A DNA stretch of 64,000 bases, taken from Oceanicaulis sp. (GTDB lineage: Bacteria > Pseudomonadota > Alphaproteobacteria > Caulobacterales > Maricaulaceae). Position numbers and translations under genes: made by a program. The notes under the pieces are model-generated. The model made no database searches. It saw only the letters and a program-made list of their open reading frames with translations, and was not told the DNA's origin. Positions 46,177 through 54,986 of this stretch are shown here, piece by piece (positions within the stretch are counted from its first letter, which is position 1; each line of letters starts with the position of its first letter). The stretch spans positions 1,947,501 through 2,011,500 of the forward strand of contig CP157796.1 of NCBI GenBank assembly GCA_040112665.1, in the 5' to 3' direction.

Positions 46177-46266
46177 GGGCGCTCGCAGGCGGGTCAACCC
46201 GCTTTTCGGCTGACAAGGGAAACGCAGCCGCTTATGTCTTGTCGGAAGCGAAATTCGCGGATCGCC

Positions 46267-46956
46267 ATGCCCGACGCTGAGACCAGACCGCATTATCACG
46301 GCCATCGCGACCGGTTGCGCGCGCGTTTCGCGGACGCCGGCGGCGAGGCGCTGGCCGATTACGAGCTGTTGGAGCTCGCGCTGTTCCGCTCCATCCCGCG
46401 CCGGGACGTCAAGCCGCTGGCGAAAGCGCTGATCGCGCGGTTCGGCGATCTGGGACGGGTCTGTGCGGCCGATCTCGACCAGCTGACCGCGGTGCCGGGC
46501 GTGTCGGAGAAGACCGCGCTCGACCTGAAACTCATCCAGGCGCTGTCGATCCGCATCGCGCGCGAGCAGGTGACCGGGCGCACGGTGATCTCCTCCTGGA
46601 CGGCGCTTCTGGATTACCTGCGCGCAGCCATGCAGCACGCCTCCACCGAGGAATTCCGGGTGCTGTTTCTGGACAAGAAGAACCGGCTGGTGAAGGACGA
46701 GTTTCAGGCCCGGGGCACGGTCGATCACGCGCCGGTTTACCCCCGCGAGATCGTCAAGAAGGCGATCTCCCTGGACGCCAGCGCGCTCATCCTGGTGCAC
46801 AACCACCCAAGCGGCGATCCCACGCCCAGCCAGGCCGATATCGAGATGACCAAACGCCTGGTCGAGGCGGCCAGGCCCTTCGACATCGTCGTGCACGACC
46901 ATATCGTGGTCGGCCGCGAACGGGTGGCCAGCTTCAAGTCTCTGGGGCTGCTTTAG
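46267..46956 (+). CDS. radC: RadC family JAB-domain protein
   Basis: 229 aa from ATG 46267; an ATG at 46234 is an alternative. N-terminal helix-hairpin-helix-like part (LTAVPGVSEKTALDLK) and a C-terminal JAMM/JAB domain with HNHPSGDPTPSQAD, the metal-binding RadC signature. The biochemical role of RadC is not settled. Convergent with the lipoprotein gene, stops 1 base apart. Confidence 0.93.
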   Translation: MPDAETRPHYHGHRDRLRARFADAGGEALADYELLELALFRSIPRRDVKPLAKALIARFGDLGRVCAADLDQLTAVPGVSEKTALDLKLIQALSIRIAREQVTGRTVISSWTALLDYLRAAMQHASTEEFRVLFLDKKNRLVKDEFQARGTVDHAPVYPREIVKKAISLDASALILVHNHPSGDPTPSQADIEMTKRLVEAARPFDIVVHDHIVVGRERVASFKSLGLL

Positions 46957-46957
46957 C

Positions 46958-47248
46958 CTAGTGATGATCGTCGAACGGGTCGTTCCGGCGGCGCTCGCGG
47001 CGTTGCTGCCGATCATTGCTTTCGCCGTCGATCACCTCGTGGAGGCTCCTGACGGGCAGGCGCTCGACGCCGTCGCCGTCGATGCAGCGCCAGTCCATGA
47101 CGCCGGACGGGCCATGCCGGCCGCCGGTGTCACACGTCACGTCAGTCAGCGCGTCGGCGGGCGGCGGGTTCGGCGCCCAGCTCTCGCAGGCGGCGAGCAG
47201 AACAGGCAGGGCGACAAGCGCTGATATCCGTCTTGCGGGGCGTTTCAT
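46958..47248 (-). CDS. Small hypothetical lipoprotein
   Basis: 96 aa. Signal peptide with lipobox LLAAC (Cys21); the mature part has two Cys likely paired (VTCDTGG, WRCIDGDG) and a charged Asp/Arg/Asn-rich tail. Not recognised. It overlaps the tag stop by one base on the same strand. Confidence 0.7.
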   Translation of the reverse strand: MKRPARRISALVALPVLLAACESWAPNPPPADALTDVTCDTGGRHGPSGVMDWRCIDGDGVERLPVRSLHEVIDGESNDRQQRRERRRNDPFDDHH

Positions 47249-47826
47249 CAGGCGGCCTCCAGAGCCTTCACTTCGTCATGCCGGCAACAGCCCACGAGAT
47301 GGTCGTTGACCATGCCGGTCGCCTGCATGAAGGCGTAGACGATCACCGGCCCGCAGAACTTGAACCCCAGCCGCTTGAGCTCCTTGCTCATCGCGACCGA
47401 GCGGTCGTCCTGTGCGGGCAGTTCGGCCATGGACCGGATCGAATTCTGCACCGGACGGCCGTCGACGAAATCCCACAGCCGGGTCGAGAGATTGCGATCG
47501 CTCGCTTCGAGGTCGCACCAGATCTGCGCGCGCTTGATCGCCGCTTCGATCTTCGCGCGGCTTCTGACGATGCCGGCGTCACCGAGCAGGCGGGCGATGT
47601 CCGCCTCGCCGTAGCGGGCGATCTTTTCCGGATCGAAGCCGTCGAAGGCGGCGCGGAAATTCTCGCGCTTTCTGAGGATGGTGATCCAGCTCAGACCGGC
47701 CTGAAACCCGTCCAGCACCAGCTTTTCATAAAGCGCGCGGGAGTCGTATTCGGGCACGCCCCATTCGGTGTCGTGATAGGCCACGTAAAGCGGGTCGGTC
47801 CCGCACCAGGGGCAGCGCTCGGTCAT
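47248..47826 (-). CDS. tag: DNA-3-methyladenine glycosylase I
   Basis: 192 aa. Zinc ligands Cys5 and His18 at the N-terminus and the His/Cys pair near the C-terminus (DHLVGCCRH) match Tag. LVLDGFQAGLSWITIL is the family's conserved segment. Removes 3-methyladenine from alkylated DNA. Full length. Confidence 0.95.
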   Translation of the reverse strand: MTERCPWCGTDPLYVAYHDTEWGVPEYDSRALYEKLVLDGFQAGLSWITILRKRENFRAAFDGFDPEKIARYGEADIARLLGDAGIVRSRAKIEAAIKRAQIWCDLEASDRNLSTRLWDFVDGRPVQNSIRSMAELPAQDDRSVAMSKELKRLGFKFCGPVIVYAFMQATGMVNDHLVGCCRHDEVKALEAA

Positions 47827-47872
47827 GGTTCTAGCGTAAGCGAGCCGGTGTGCGCCGTCACGCGGCTTCGCG

Positions 47873-48691
47873 TTACAAAGCGGTGAGGTCGTCTTTAAGA
47901 ACTGCGGGCGCCTCGCCGGCGGTCAGCGCCTCGCCGGCGTCGAGTGCGGATTGCAGCCTATCGGCACGCACCAGCGCCAGGGCGAGGCCGCCGCCGGCCG
48001 ACGTGATCGACCCGACCTCGGTCTCGCCCGCTTTCACCGCTGCGCCCGGCGCCGCGCCGGTCTCAATCCGGACGGTGCGTTTGCGCACGCCGCCCTTGCG
48101 GTGCATACGGCTGGCGACTTCCTGGCCGACGAAGCAGCCCTTCTTGTAGTCGATCCCGCTGAGCAGGTCGTGATTGACGTCGGTGGAGAACACCTCCGCC
48201 GCGCCGTAATCGGCGCCGAACTCCGGCGCGCGCGCCGCGATGCGGGCGATGTCGTAGGCCGCATCGTCGGCAGGCCCGCCGGCGGGAACGACGGCGCGCA
48301 GCCCGATCGCGGCGTCGCGCGGGTCGGTCGCGACGACGAGCGCGACCGTGCGCAGCTCGTCCTCGCCTTCGCCCTTCGCTGCGGCCATCGACAGGTCCTC
48401 GCGCAAGGTCAGCTCCGCCTTTGCGCGCAGACGGTAGAGGGTGAAGCGCTTGGTGAGGGCGTCAGCCTCGCTCGCAGGCAGGTCGATGAACAGTCCGCCC
48501 TCGCCGTCGTCCAGCAGGAACAGATCGGCGAGCACCTTGCCCTGCGGGGTGAGCAGGGCGGAGAACATCGCCCGGCCGGGCGCGACGCCCTCGGGCCCGC
48601 GCGTGATCACGCGCTGCAGGAAGGTTTTCGCGTCGGCGCCGGTCACGTGCAGCACGGCGCGGCGGGGCAGGGCGGTGAGATATCCGGTCAT
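47873..48691 (-). CDS. ygfZ: Folate-binding YgfZ/GcvT-like protein
   Basis: 272 aa from ATG 48691. The invariant motif KGCFVGQEVASRM is present, with the folate-binding fold before it. YgfZ helps maintain or repair certain Fe-S enzymes using tetrahydrofolate. Divergent from the glycosyltransferase gene. Confidence 0.93.
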   Translation of the reverse strand: MTGYLTALPRRAVLHVTGADAKTFLQRVITRGPEGVAPGRAMFSALLTPQGKVLADLFLLDDGEGGLFIDLPASEADALTKRFTLYRLRAKAELTLREDLSMAAAKGEGEDELRTVALVVATDPRDAAIGLRAVVPAGGPADDAAYDIARIAARAPEFGADYGAAEVFSTDVNHDLLSGIDYKKGCFVGQEVASRMHRKGGVRKRTVRIETGAAPGAAVKAGETEVGSITSAGGGLALALVRADRLQSALDAGEALTAGEAPAVLKDDLTAL

Positions 48692-48778
48692 CGCCTCTAC
48701 TTGGCGCCGGGCGGGCCGGGCGATCAAGAGGCTGGCGATGCTGGCGCGCGGGGCGCGAAGCGGGTAAGCCGCGAGGCC

Positions 48779-49729
48779 ATGGAACGCATCCTGTTCATCA
48801 CCGCCACCCGCATCGGCGACGCCGTCCTGTTTTCAGGGCCGCTGGCTCATCTGGCCGAGACCCGGCCCGAAGCGGAGATCACGGTCGCTTGCGGGCCGCT
48901 GGCCGCGCCGCTGTTCCGCGCCGCGCCGGGTGTCGACCGCGTGATCGTGATGACCAAGCAGAAGCAGGGCGGGCACTGGCTCGATCTGTGGCGCGAGGCG
49001 GTGACGGCGCGCTGGGATCTGGTGGTCGATCTGCGCGGCTCGGTGACGAGCTGGTTTCTGCTGGCCAAAGACCGCCGTGTGAACCGCAAGACCCCGGGCC
49101 GGGAGAATCGGCACCGGGTGCGCGAAGCCGGCGCGGTGCTCGGCCTCGATCCCCCGCCCGCGCCGCAGGTCTGGACCGATGCGGCTGCGGAAAAGACCGC
49201 AGATGCGCGCCTGCCATCCGGCCGTCCGGTGCTCGCGCTGGCGCCCGCCGCGTCCGCGCCGTTCAAGGAATGGGCGCCCGAGCGGTTCTGCGAGCTCGCG
49301 AACCGGCTGACGGCAGAGGGCGGGGCGCTCGAGGGCGCGGCGGTTGCGATCTTCGGCGGGCCGGGCGATCACGAGACCGCCGGCACGGTCGCCGCAGGGA
49401 TCGAGGGCGAGGTGATCGACCTCACCGGCCAGCTCGATCTCGTGGAGGCGGCGGCGTGTCTGAAGCGCGCGCGGCTGTTCGTCGGAAACGACAGCGGGCT
49501 GATGCATATCGCGGCCGCCTCGGGCGCGCCGACCCTGGGCCTGTTCGGTCCGACCGATGAGGCGCTTTACGGGCCGTGGGGGCCGAACGCGCGGTCCATC
49601 CGTGCGGGTGAAGCTGCCGATGAGGCCGAGCGGGCGCGGCTGATGGCGCGCGCCGACAGCATGATGGGCGCGCTCGAGGTCGGGCCGGTGCTCGACGCCG
49701 CTGAAGCGCTGATCGCGGAAACGGCCTGA
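48779..49729 (+). CDS. Glycosyltransferase family 9 protein (heptosyltransferase-like)
   Basis: 316 aa from ATG 48779. GT-B fold with the family 9 C-terminal motif FVGNDSGLMHIAAASG and GLFGPTD. Such enzymes add heptose or related sugars to the LPS core. It stands alone, so the acceptor is unknown. A GNAT gene follows after 48 bases. Confidence 0.88.
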   Translation: MERILFITATRIGDAVLFSGPLAHLAETRPEAEITVACGPLAAPLFRAAPGVDRVIVMTKQKQGGHWLDLWREAVTARWDLVVDLRGSVTSWFLLAKDRRVNRKTPGRENRHRVREAGAVLGLDPPPAPQVWTDAAAEKTADARLPSGRPVLALAPAASAPFKEWAPERFCELANRLTAEGGALEGAAVAIFGGPGDHETAGTVAAGIEGEVIDLTGQLDLVEAAACLKRARLFVGNDSGLMHIAAASGAPTLGLFGPTDEALYGPWGPNARSIRAGEAADEAERARLMARADSMMGALEVGPVLDAAEALIAETA

Positions 49730-49777
49730 AAGAAAGCGTGACGGGCGAAGCGGGCCGCAGCGGAGTAAGACGCGGTC

Positions 49778-50818
49778 ATGAAGCTCGAACCCCGCCTCCT
49801 TGAAAACCCTTTCGTCCGCCTCGAACCGCTGGAGGCGCGCCACCGGACGCCCCTGCGCCCGCTGGCCGACGATCCCTCGCTCTGGGTGCAGACGAGTCTG
49901 AACGCCTCAGGCCCCGGCTTCGACGCCTGGTTCGACGCGATGGCGGCGGCGAACGCCAAAGGCGCGCAGATCTCCTTCGCGGTCTTCGACAAGCGCGGTG
50001 AGGCGTACGCCGGTCATACGAGCTATCTTTCGATCGCGCCGGAGCATCAGCGGGTGGAGATCGGCTGGACCTGGTACGGCGCTCGGTTTCACCGCACTGC
50101 GGTAAATCCCGCCTGCAAGCGGCTTTTGATGGCGAACGCGTTCGCCAGCGGCGCGATGCGGGTCGAGCTCAAGACCGGCGCGCAAAACCGCCGCTCTCAG
50201 GGGGCGATGGAGAAGATGGGCGCGACGCGCGAAGGCGTGCTCAGAAGCCATGCGGCGACCTGGGACGGCGCGCGGCGCGACACGGTCTACTACTCCGTGC
50301 TGGCCGGCGAATGGCCCGGCGTCCGCGATCGGCTCGACGCAAGGCTGGCCGCGCTTTCAGGCTACTCGATCGCAGAGGACGACCCCGCGGCGCCTGATGT
50401 GGTCGCGCTTCTGACCACCCATCTCGCTTTCACAAAGGAAGCTTCCCCGCCCGGCGCCTGCTTCGCGCTCGACGTGGACGGGCTCAAACAGCCCGGCGTC
50501 ACCTTCTGGACGGCCCGGCGCGCAGGCGTGCTCGCGGGCTGTATCGCGCTGAAGGCGCTGGATGAGGGGCGCGGAGAGATCAAGTCCATGCATGTCGCCG
50601 CCGCCGAGCGCGGCCGCGGCGCGGCGCAGGCGCTGGTCTCGACCGCGATCGAAGCGGCGCGCGCCCGCGGCTGGACCTGGCTGGGCCTCGAGACCGGCCG
50701 GTCTTACGGATTCGCCGCTTCTCGCGCACTCTATGCGAGTGCGGGTTTCGAGCCCTGCCCAGCCTTCCCGCCCTACGAAGACGGCGGATTCAGCTATTGC
50801 ATGAGCCGGCCGGTCTAG
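49778..50818 (+). CDS. Fused two-domain GNAT acetyltransferase
   Basis: 346 aa. Residues ~1-185 form a RimJ/RimL-type GNAT domain (EIGWTWYG, AVNPACKRLLMANAF, NRRSQGAMEKMGA); ~190-346 form a second, GCN5-like domain with the CoA loop AAAERGRGAAQALV and SYGFAASRALYASAGF. Two GNAT genes fused in one frame is unusual. Its stop shares the palindrome CTAG with the convergent BLUF gene. Confidence 0.85.
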   Translation: MKLEPRLLENPFVRLEPLEARHRTPLRPLADDPSLWVQTSLNASGPGFDAWFDAMAAANAKGAQISFAVFDKRGEAYAGHTSYLSIAPEHQRVEIGWTWYGARFHRTAVNPACKRLLMANAFASGAMRVELKTGAQNRRSQGAMEKMGATREGVLRSHAATWDGARRDTVYYSVLAGEWPGVRDRLDARLAALSGYSIAEDDPAAPDVVALLTTHLAFTKEASPPGACFALDVDGLKQPGVTFWTARRAGVLAGCIALKALDEGRGEIKSMHVAAAERGRGAAQALVSTAIEAARARGWTWLGLETGRSYGFAASRALYASAGFEPCPAFPPYEDGGFSYCMSRPV

Positions 50819-51255
50819 GCGCGCAGCCGTTCTTCGGCGCTGGGCTGGCTGAGCTCGAGATGAGCCTGGTAGGCGCTGATCTGCTTGAGCACCACGTCGC
50901 TGCTCGACGCTGCGAGCGTGTCGTAATCTGCAAGCGGCGAGGCGGCCTGGCTGGCGGTCGAGGGCAGCGCCATCGACCAGGCGGGAAACACGCGGGCCGC
51001 AGCACGCTTGAAGGCTAGGATTTTAAAGTCGCTGTGCCTTCTATCGGCAGCCAGCCGCGTCGACAGCGCCTGCAGCGCGGCGTGCGGCCCTTCCAGAAGC
51101 TGAACGAAGGCCGAGCGGTTCATCGCGAGGAGTCCGGTGATCGCACGGCGGCGGTTGTTGACCGCGCATTGCGACATCAGCCGTCCGATCTCGTCTTGAT
51201 CGGTCACGTCGATACGCGGGCGGCTCACATAAAGCAGTCTTGAGAGATCAGACAT
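50815..51255 (-). CDS. BLUF-domain blue-light photoreceptor
   Basis: 146 aa. The flavin-coupled residues are present: Tyr9, Asn34 (or Asn33), Gln52 in FVQLLEG, Trp93 and Met95 in PAWSMAL. Short-type BLUF with no attached output domain, so it must signal through a partner protein. It lies 39 bases downstream of a chemoreceptor gene on the same strand, a possible partner or neighbour only. Confidence 0.92.
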   Translation of the reverse strand: MSDLSRLLYVSRPRIDVTDQDEIGRLMSQCAVNNRRRAITGLLAMNRSAFVQLLEGPHAALQALSTRLAADRRHSDFKILAFKRAAARVFPAWSMALPSTASQAASPLADYDTLAASSSDVVLKQISAYQAHLELSQPSAEERLRA

Positions 51256-51294
51256 GATCGCCTCTCGATAAATGAATGAAGGGCGCGCGCCGCC

Positions 51295-53228
51295 TCAGGC
51301 GGCGCGGACCGTAGCAAGGAAGCGTTCGACCTCGCGGGCCAGCGATTGCGACCGCTCCTCCAGCATGGTCGCGGCCTGGCTGACCGTACCGGCGACTTCG
51401 GCCGAGCGGCTGACGCTGTCCTGCACGCCGGCGATGTCGGTGGAGACTGTCCGCGCCCCGGTCGCGGCCTGCTGAGCGCCCGCGGCGATTTCAGTCGTCG
51501 CAGAGCTCTGCTCCTCGACCGCAGCGGACAGGGCTGTCGCGGTGTGGTCGATCTGAGCGATCTGCTCGATCACCTTGCGCGTGGCGGCGACCGCGGCGTC
51601 CGACGCCCCGGAGATGTCGCCCAGGCGTGCGGCGATCTGCTCGGTCAGCTTCTGGGTCTGGCCGGCGAGCTGTTTGACCTCCTCGGCCACGACCGCGAAA
51701 CCCTTGCCGGCCTCTCCGGCGCGCGCAGCCTCGATGGTGGCGTTGAGCGCGAGAAGATTGGTCTGCTCAGCGACGTCGTTGATCGACCGCACGATCTCGT
51801 CGACCCCGGCGACCGCGCCTGCGAGCTTGTCCAGGCCTGCTTCGCTGGCCGACGCCTGTTCGCGAGAGGCGCGGGCGGCTTCGGCCGAGCCGGCGACTTG
51901 CTGGGCCACCTCGCGGATCGAGGCACTGAGTTCTTCGGACGCCGACGCCATGGCTTCCACGCTGGCGGTGGCCTGTTCAGCCGCGGCGGCGACAGAGCCT
52001 GACCGCTCGCCCGCCGCAGCGACGGCGCCGTCGAGTTCGCCCGCCTGGGCTTTGAGGTCCTCTGCAGAGCGGGTGAGGGCCGCGACGACCTCGCCGACTT
52101 CACGTTCGAAGGTCGCCGCCATGGCTTCCAGTTCGGCCTTGCGGGTTTCAGCGGCGCGGCGTTCCTGCTCTTCCTGCTCTGTCTTGAGCTGGGCGACCTC
52201 TCTCGCATTGTCGCGGAAGACGGCGAGGGCGCGGGCCATCCCGCCGATCTCGTCGCGCCGGGCTTCGCCTTCGATATCAACGTCGAGATCGCCGCCCGCG
52301 AGCCGCTGCATCGAACCGGTCATCCGGCTGAGCGCGGCCGGTATGCGCGCCGAGAGGAACCAGGCGATCGCCGCGGCGATAAGAACGGCGACCGCGACGG
52401 CGATCAGAAGCGTGCTGCGGGTCGCCGAGGCGACTTCGTCGGCCTGGCCCAGCACGCTGCTTCCGCCAAGACCGTCATTTCCGGACCGAGCGAATCCATT
52501 TGCGCCAGAGCCGCGTCACGGGCGCGGGTCTGCTCTAGGACGGTTTCGAAGGCCGAAGCGGCCCGCTCCAAGCGGTCGCGCGCCTCGGTGGTGAGTGCGC
52601 GCCGCTGCGGATTCTGCAGGAAAGGCAGAAGCGTATTGAGCGCGTCCAAGGCGCTGGCGAACTCGGTCGCAGCTCGCTCGGCATTCTCGGCCAGCCCGCT
52701 CACGGCGTAGCGATCGACATAGAGCCGGCCGAGCAGCAGGCGCTCCTGGGCGCGGCCTGCGTAATAGGCCGCCTCCGCGTCGCCGTCTGCGTAAGCGGTT
52801 TCCGAGATTTCGGTCAGGTTCTGCCTTGTCGCGCGGCCCTCGTCATGGACCGTTTCCAGATTGGCCGTCCGGATTGCGGCCGCCTGCCGCGCCTGTGCGA
52901 AAGCGGCGGAGTAGTTGTCCGCCAGCGGAAGGATATCGGCGAGGCCGGCTTCGCCTACTTCGCCGGTCAGCTTCCCTACTGCTGTGTCGAAACGCTCGAC
53001 GAAGACCTCCTCGCCGCGGGAACGCCAGTTAAAACCCGCCAGCCGCGCATCAGCGAGATCGAGCTTTGTAGCGGAGACGAGCCGGCTCTGTGCACCGGTT
53101 TCGGTCAGCGCGATCTTGCTCGCATTCATTGCGCCGACGCCCAGCACGCCGGCAGCGCCGATCGCCAGGACAAGGAGTCCGAGCAGGCCGAAGCCTGCGA
53201 TCAGCTGTGTTCTCACCGTGATGTTCAT
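51295..53228 (-). pseudogene. Methyl-accepting chemotaxis protein with a -1 frameshift
   Basis: The gene starts at ATG 53228: TM1 (LIAGFGLLGLLVLAIGA), a ~230-residue periplasmic helical bundle, then the frame breaks near 52456-52462. The other frame continues directly with TM2 ([18 protein letters not shown]), HAMP and a full signalling domain ([16 protein letters not shown]) to a C-terminal TVRAA. One missing base in gaagcagc explains the break. A true pseudogene, a phase-variable gene or a sequencing error are all possible. Confidence 0.85.
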
Positions 53229-53479
53229 GATCGTCCCCATGCCTCGGTTCAATGAGCCGGGGGGAGAGAGCGCCAGCGGATATGAATCGAAACCTAACGA
53301 AATAGAGCCGTGCATCGCCTGCAATCGAAACCTATAGGGGCCGCCTATATCGCGGAGACAGCGGAGCCTCCTTCCCAGCTTTCAGGACACGGATCATTTG
53401 ATTTAAATGCATTCACCAAACGAGTTCGGGTATAAAAAAATATTATGCGGATATGCCTTAGCGCATTAACTGGATTTAA
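53229..53479. other. AT-rich region upstream of the chemoreceptor gene
   Basis: About 250 bases, distinctly AT-rich around 53395-53480 (gatttaaatgcattc, ggtataaaaaaatatt, ggatttaatt). Contains two ttaa words six bases apart near 53466, one base off CtrA spacing. Probably promoter of the chemoreceptor; no gene seen. Confidence 0.4.
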
Positions 53480-53860
53480 TTACTCCAGATAGATGCGCCG
53501 CAATTGTTCGCTCAGTGAGCGTCCCCGCGCGGCGAGCCGGCGGACCTCGATCTCCGCTTCGGCGCCGCAGCGCGTGTCGCGGCGCTGCTGGGCGCGGAAG
53601 CCGTCGTTGAAGGTCTCGATCAGCCGGTCGCGGAACGTGCCGCGGGCGGGCGCTTCGTGCTCGAGCAGTTCGAGCATGGTCTCGCGCCAGGCCTGCGCGT
53701 CGCGGCCCTCGCACTTGAAGGCGATGAAGTGCAATTCGCCCATCACGCCGGCCAGCGCCTCGACCGGATAGGTGTCGGAGACGGGCTGGCGGGCCGCGCC
53801 GGGCGCAGCGGCGCCGACGGCGAGAACGAGGGCGGCGGCGAGTGAGACGATCGCTTTCAT
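53480..53860 (-). CDS. TIGR02301 family secreted protein
   Basis: 126 aa from ATG 53860 with a signal peptide (~1-23). The pattern YPVEALAGVMGELHFIAFKC, WRETMLELLEHE and FNDGFRAQQ with two Cys matches TIGR02301, a small alphaproteobacterial family of unknown function, commonly next to a NUDIX gene, as here. Confidence 0.85.
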   Translation of the reverse strand: MKAIVSLAAALVLAVGAAAPGAARQPVSDTYPVEALAGVMGELHFIAFKCEGRDAQAWRETMLELLEHEAPARGTFRDRLIETFNDGFRAQQRRDTRCGAEAEIEVRRLAARGRSLSEQLRRIYLE

Positions 53861-53870
53861 GAAGTCCTGA

Positions 53871-54293
53871 CTAGCGCTGCTTCGCGGCGTCATTTTGACC
53901 GAAAATCCGGCGCGCGCCGTCCAGCGCGGTGCGGGTGTCGTCCCAGCTGACCAGCGCGCGCGCCTCCTCGAAGGGGAAAAAGCGGGCCTCCAGCGCGTCG
54001 TCGCCGGGGCGCGGCGCGCCTTCGGTCCAGCGCGCGGCGTAATCGATCATGACGAAATGGCCGTGTTCACCAATGGCTTCGAACACGTCGATCAACCCGC
54101 AGATCGCCGCTCGCGTTCCGGTTTCCTCGTAAAGCTCGCGCAGCGCGGCGTCCGCGGCGCGCTCGCCCGGTTCGATCCGTCCGCCGGGGATCGACCAGGC
54201 GCCTTCGAACGGCGGCTTGCCCCGCCGGACCAGCAGGATCGCGCCGTCGCGCTCGACGACGAGACCGGCGGCCAGAGTGATCGATCCGCTCAC
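53871..54293 (-). CDS. NUDIX hydrolase
   Basis: 140 aa from a GTG at 54293; the reading frame extends further but without homology. The full Nudix box is seen: GRIEPGERAADAALRELYEE followed by TG, in a typical order after VRRGKPPFEGAWSIPGG. Hydrolyses a nucleoside diphosphate derivative; the substrate cannot be read. Divergent from the SRAP gene with 39 bases between starts. Confidence 0.88.
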   Translation of the reverse strand: MSGSITLAAGLVVERDGAILLVRRGKPPFEGAWSIPGGRIEPGERAADAALRELYEETGTRAAICGLIDVFEAIGEHGHFVMIDYAARWTEGAPRPGDDALEARFFPFEEARALVSWDDTRTALDGARRIFGQNDAAKQR

Positions 54294-54332
54294 GGACTTG
54301 ACGGGGCGGGGCGGGGGAGGGAGGGAAAGGTC

Positions 54333-54986
54333 ATGTGCGGACGATATGTCATCTCCCTCACGCTCGACCAGCTGGCCGACATCTTCGGGTTCGAGGACCG
54401 GCCCAATCTCGCGCCGAACTATAACGCCGCGCCGACGCAGGCGCTGCCGATCGTGCGCCGGGGTCGCGACGGCGAGCCGCGGCTGAGCGAAGTGCGCTGG
54501 GGGCTGGTGCCCCACTGGTCGAAGACCGGGCCGGACGGCGCCAAGCCGCTGATCAACGCGCGCGCCGAAACCGCTGCGGAGAAACCCACCTTTCGCACAG
54601 CGCTGAAGCGCCGTCGGGCGCTGGTCCCGGCGGACGGGTTCTACGAATGGGAAAAGACTGCAGACGGCAAGCAGCCCCATTTCATCACGCGGACGGACGG
54701 TGCGCCCATGGTGTTCGCCGGGCTGTGGGAGCGCTGGGGCGAGGGCGAGGCGAAGATCGACAGCTTCGCGATCCTGACCACCGCGGCCAACGCCGACATC
54801 GCCCATCTGCATCATCGCTGCCCGGTGATGATCAGGCCCGAGGACTTCGCGGCCTGGCTCGACCCGGAGGCCGATCCCGCCGCCTTCCTGAGGCCCGAGC
54901 CTGACGGCGCGCTCACGGCCCGGCCGGTGAGCAAGCGGGTGAACGCGGTGCGCGAGAACGATCCGGGCCTGCTCGATCCGGCCTAG
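54333..54986 (+). CDS. SOS response-associated peptidase (SRAP/HMCES family)
   Basis: 217 aa from ATG 54333 with ggagggaaagg upstream. Cys2 (MCGRYV) is the residue that crosslinks to abasic sites; NARAET and PADGFYEWEKT plus HHRCPVM complete the active site. It forms a thiazolidine bond with abasic sites in single-stranded DNA. Its stop shares CTAG with the convergent ribF. Confidence 0.94.
   Translation: MCGRYVISLTLDQLADIFGFEDRPNLAPNYNAAPTQALPIVRRGRDGEPRLSEVRWGLVPHWSKTGPDGAKPLINARAETAAEKPTFRTALKRRRALVPADGFYEWEKTADGKQPHFITRTDGAPMVFAGLWERWGEGEAKIDSFAILTTAANADIAHLHHRCPVMIRPEDFAAWLDPEADPAAFLRPEPDGALTARPVSKRVNAVRENDPGLLDPA

Noticed and set aside
53466-53480. A CtrA site near the TIGR02301 stop
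   Set aside because: The two ttaa words are six bases apart, not seven, and the site is over 230 bases from the nearest start.
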